From the NCBI GenBank assembly GCA_938031175.1, contig CALHGZ010000002.1, positions 265,242 to 329,241 on the forward strand: DNA of 64,000 nt, read 5' to 3'. The stretch is from Candidatus Kapaibacterium sp. Its GTDB lineage: Bacteria > Bacteroidota > Ignavibacteria > Kapaibacteriales > UBA2268. A model generated the notes under the pieces. The model had not been told where the DNA came from and searched no databases. It saw nothing but the letters and a program-made list of their open reading frames with translations. Positions 62,259 through 64,000 of this stretch are shown here, one piece after another. Both the position numbers and the translations under genes were made by a program. Position 1 is the first letter of the stretch. Every line of letters starts with the position of its first letter.

Positions 62259-64000
62259 ATGAAATATCTCAATATTCTAGAGGAAGAGCTTAAAAATAAA
62301 GTTGCTTCTGATTATTTCTGGAGATATGATTGCACGAAAATTATAGGGAATGTTGATTTTTGCGTTTCAATTCATCAAAAGAATAAGGTAATTATCGAAC
62401 AAGAATCGCTTCTTTGGGCTGAGGCGAAATCCGGAAAATCAGATATTTACAAATCACTTGTGCAACTCATTTTAACGATCGGAAAAGCTCGAACTTTCGA
62501 CAAACATTTACCCCCATCTTTTTTAGGGGCATTCGATGCTGAAAAGATTGCGTTTATTCCATATAATGAAATACATGAAATTTTTTATATAAATGATTTC
62601 AACTGGAATGTGCCCCCATCTAAATATGATACTCGAGAATTTCGCTTAATTCAAGATAAGGTCAAAGATATTATAGAACTAAACACTTTGCTCTTCTACT
62701 TCGGTCGAGACGATAAGGATTTAGATAAATTTATTCGAAATAATTTTATCCCATATAAAATAGGAATTTCTAAAATAAAAATTGATAAAAATAATTTCGT
62801 TGTTATATATAATAAATGGCTAGCAGAAGTTAAACCATCTATTGCAGTAGATTGGGAGATTGCCAAAAAGAGTGGAATTATTGATGGAGATTTTTATCTT
62901 GCTGATTTGCTTTCCGAAAATAATATGACGCTTCAGGAAAAGCTGTTTGTTCTGTTGAAAAGTGACCATTACGAACTTGACAGAAAAATAGACGAAGCCG
63001 GCATGTTCATATTCAAGACTGTTAAATTTCGAGATGAACAAATTGCACATACACAATTTTGGAATAAATATGAACGTCCGCCCAAAGAAGAATATTGGGA
63101 TTATATGGTTGAGCGACGGGATTTGCTTGTTCCACAAGATATACGTGAGCGTAAAGGCAGCTTTTTCACGCCCCAAAAGTGGGTAGAACTTTCACAAAAA
63201 TATCTTGCTGAGGTATTAGGTGAAAATTGGCAAGATGATTATTATGTTTGGGATTGTGCTGCAGGCACGGGGAATTTGCTTGTCGGATTAACGAATAAAT
63301 ACAATATTTGGGCTTCGACGCTTGACCAGCAAGATGTAGATATTATGAAGGAACGAATACGAAATGGGGCTAATCTGCTCGAAGATCATGTTTTCCAATT
63401 TGATTTCCTGAATGATGATTTTTCCAAGCTCCCAGCTTCGCTTCGTTCTATTATTAATGACCCAAATAAAAGAAAAAAACTTATCATTTATATAAATCCA
63501 CCTTATGCGGAGGCAACAACAGCAAAAACAATTACGGGAACCGGGGAGAATAAACCCGGAGTTACTACAATTTTTAAACTGAAAGAAGAGTATCAAAAGT
63601 TAATTGGTAATGCCACTAATGAATTTTTTGCATTATTTCTTACAAGAATTTATGAAAAACTTCAAAATTGTATACTCGCTAATTTCTCGAAGTTAAAATA
63701 TGTTCAAGGTACAAATTTTGCTAAATTTAGGGAATTTTTTAAAGCTCGATTTTTAGGTGGATTCGTTGTTCCAGCTTATACTTTTGATAATGTAAAAGGT
63801 AATTTCCCAATTGGTTTTACAATATGGAATACAAGTCATAATGAGAAAATCACGCATATCGTTTGCGATGTGTACGATGAAAAAGCAAATTTTATTGGGG
63901 AAAAGTATTTTTATGGGAACTTGCCTGAAAGTATAAATAAGTGGATTGTTAAGTTTGATAGCAAAAATGGTGATGTTATAGGATTATTAGTTAGTTGCGC
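62259..64000 (+). CDS. Single-chain restriction-modification enzyme (Type IIG-like), 3' end outside window
   Basis: The frame is open from the ATG at 62259 through the window edge (580 codons) and is incomplete. The N-terminus has a PD-(D/E)xK-type nuclease pattern: D33 (GNVDF), then E55-A-K57 (WAEAKSG). A helical linker follows. The methyltransferase part has GSFFTPQKW (301-308), SAM motif I WDCAAGTGN (331-339) and the N6-adenine catalytic motif YINPPY (411-416). Nuclease plus N6-methylase in one chain is the Type IIG arrangement. A TATATTTG box at 62219-62226 lies upstream. A target-recognition domain would be beyond the edge. Confidence 0.85.
   Translation, partial: MKYLNILEEELKNKVASDYFWRYDCTKIIGNVDFCVSIHQKNKVIIEQESLLWAEAKSGKSDIYKSLVQLILTIGKARTFDKHLPPSFLGAFDAEKIAFIPYNEIHEIFYINDFNWNVPPSKYDTREFRLIQDKVKDIIELNTLLFYFGRDDKDLDKFIRNNFIPYKIGISKIKIDKNNFVVIYNKWLAEVKPSIAVDWEIAKKSGIIDGDFYLADLLSENNMTLQEKLFVLLKSDHYELDRKIDEAGMFIFKTVKFRDEQIAHTQFWNKYERPPKEEYWDYMVERRDLLVPQDIRERKGSFFTPQKWVELSQKYLAEVLGENWQDDYYVWDCAAGTGNLLVGLTNKYNIWASTLDQQDVDIMKERIRNGANLLEDHVFQFDFLNDDFSKLPASLRSIINDPNKRKKLIIYINPPYAEATTAKTITGTGENKPGVTTIFKLKEEYQKLIGNATNEFFALFLTRIYEKLQNCILANFSKLKYVQGTNFAKFREFFKARFLGGFVVPAYTFDNVKGNFPIGFTIWNTSHNEKITHIVCDVYDEKANFIGEKYFYGNLPESINKWIVKFDSKNGDVIGLLVSC

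Noticed and set aside
62820-63596. Two minus-strand ORFs (118 and 102 codons)
   Set aside because: They are antisense to the open restriction-modification frame, which has clear motifs; they have none.

Overview
The window is an AT-rich bacterial chromosome segment, apparently from the Bacteroidota/Chlorobiota (FCB) assemblage. Three things point there. Four large secreted proteins end in type IX secretion (T9SS)-like C-terminal domains (21692-23119, 26194-28989, 38568-42362, 42401-45268). There are TonB-receptor, lipoprotein and outer-membrane barrel genes. Several genes carry upstream motifs of the form TTTG-N19/20-TAnnTTTG, the -33/-7 promoter type known from Bacteroidota. I cannot place the genus. 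The gene set (non-photosynthetic, peptidases, polyphosphate kinase) would suit an Ignavibacteria/Kapabacteria-like or other environmental lineage, but that is inference.

Layout. 1-9.6 kb holds housekeeping genes: the end of a biotin ligase, an M50 protease with lysS, infC / rpmI-rplT-pheS, a PPK2 kinase, a ComEA-like and a MazG-like gene, and rpmG. 9.6-14.7 kb is a rightward metabolic block: fmt, then pfkA-nadK-lgt-MFS transporter. 14.7-26.1 kb has smpB, an OM protein, thrS, an aspartase with an N-terminal cyclic-nucleotide-binding-type domain, a LuxR-type regulator with a degraded receiver, a PstS-like lipoprotein coupled to a PQQ-type sugar dehydrogenase, an M28 peptidase and tyrS. 26.2-32.6 kb has a large Ig-domain T9SS cargo, a GIY-YIG-like protein, an SDR, a DASS transporter and a lipoprotein. 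32.8-38.4 kb has an ECF sigma / unusual anti-sigma / lipoprotein / rsmD run, then a cyclophilin, uppP and lipoproteins. 38.6-51.3 kb has two giant T9SS cargos, a second PFK-like gene with an altered Mg site, small enzymes, a TPR protein and an S9 peptidase. 51.3-58.5 kb has a cysteine-rich protein plus TonB receptor pair (probable metal handling), a TlpA-like thioredoxin, a PAP2 phosphatase, a small Cys-rich protein, arsR-plsC and tRNA-Phe. The right end has a tricorn-like protease and the start of a single-chain restriction-modification enzyme, which is cut by the window edge.

How it works together. Most genes serve translation (lysS, thrS, tyrS, pheS, fmt, infC, three ribosomal proteins, smpB, tRNA-Phe), central carbon metabolism (pfkA, nadK) and the envelope (lgt, uppP, plsC, lipoproteins). 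A strong secreted-hydrolase component (S8, S9, M28, tricorn-type S41) together with aspartase suggests a peptide- and amino-acid-degrading lifestyle (inference). No insertion sequence, phage or CRISPR array was seen. The only clearly accessory gene is the restriction-modification enzyme at the right edge.
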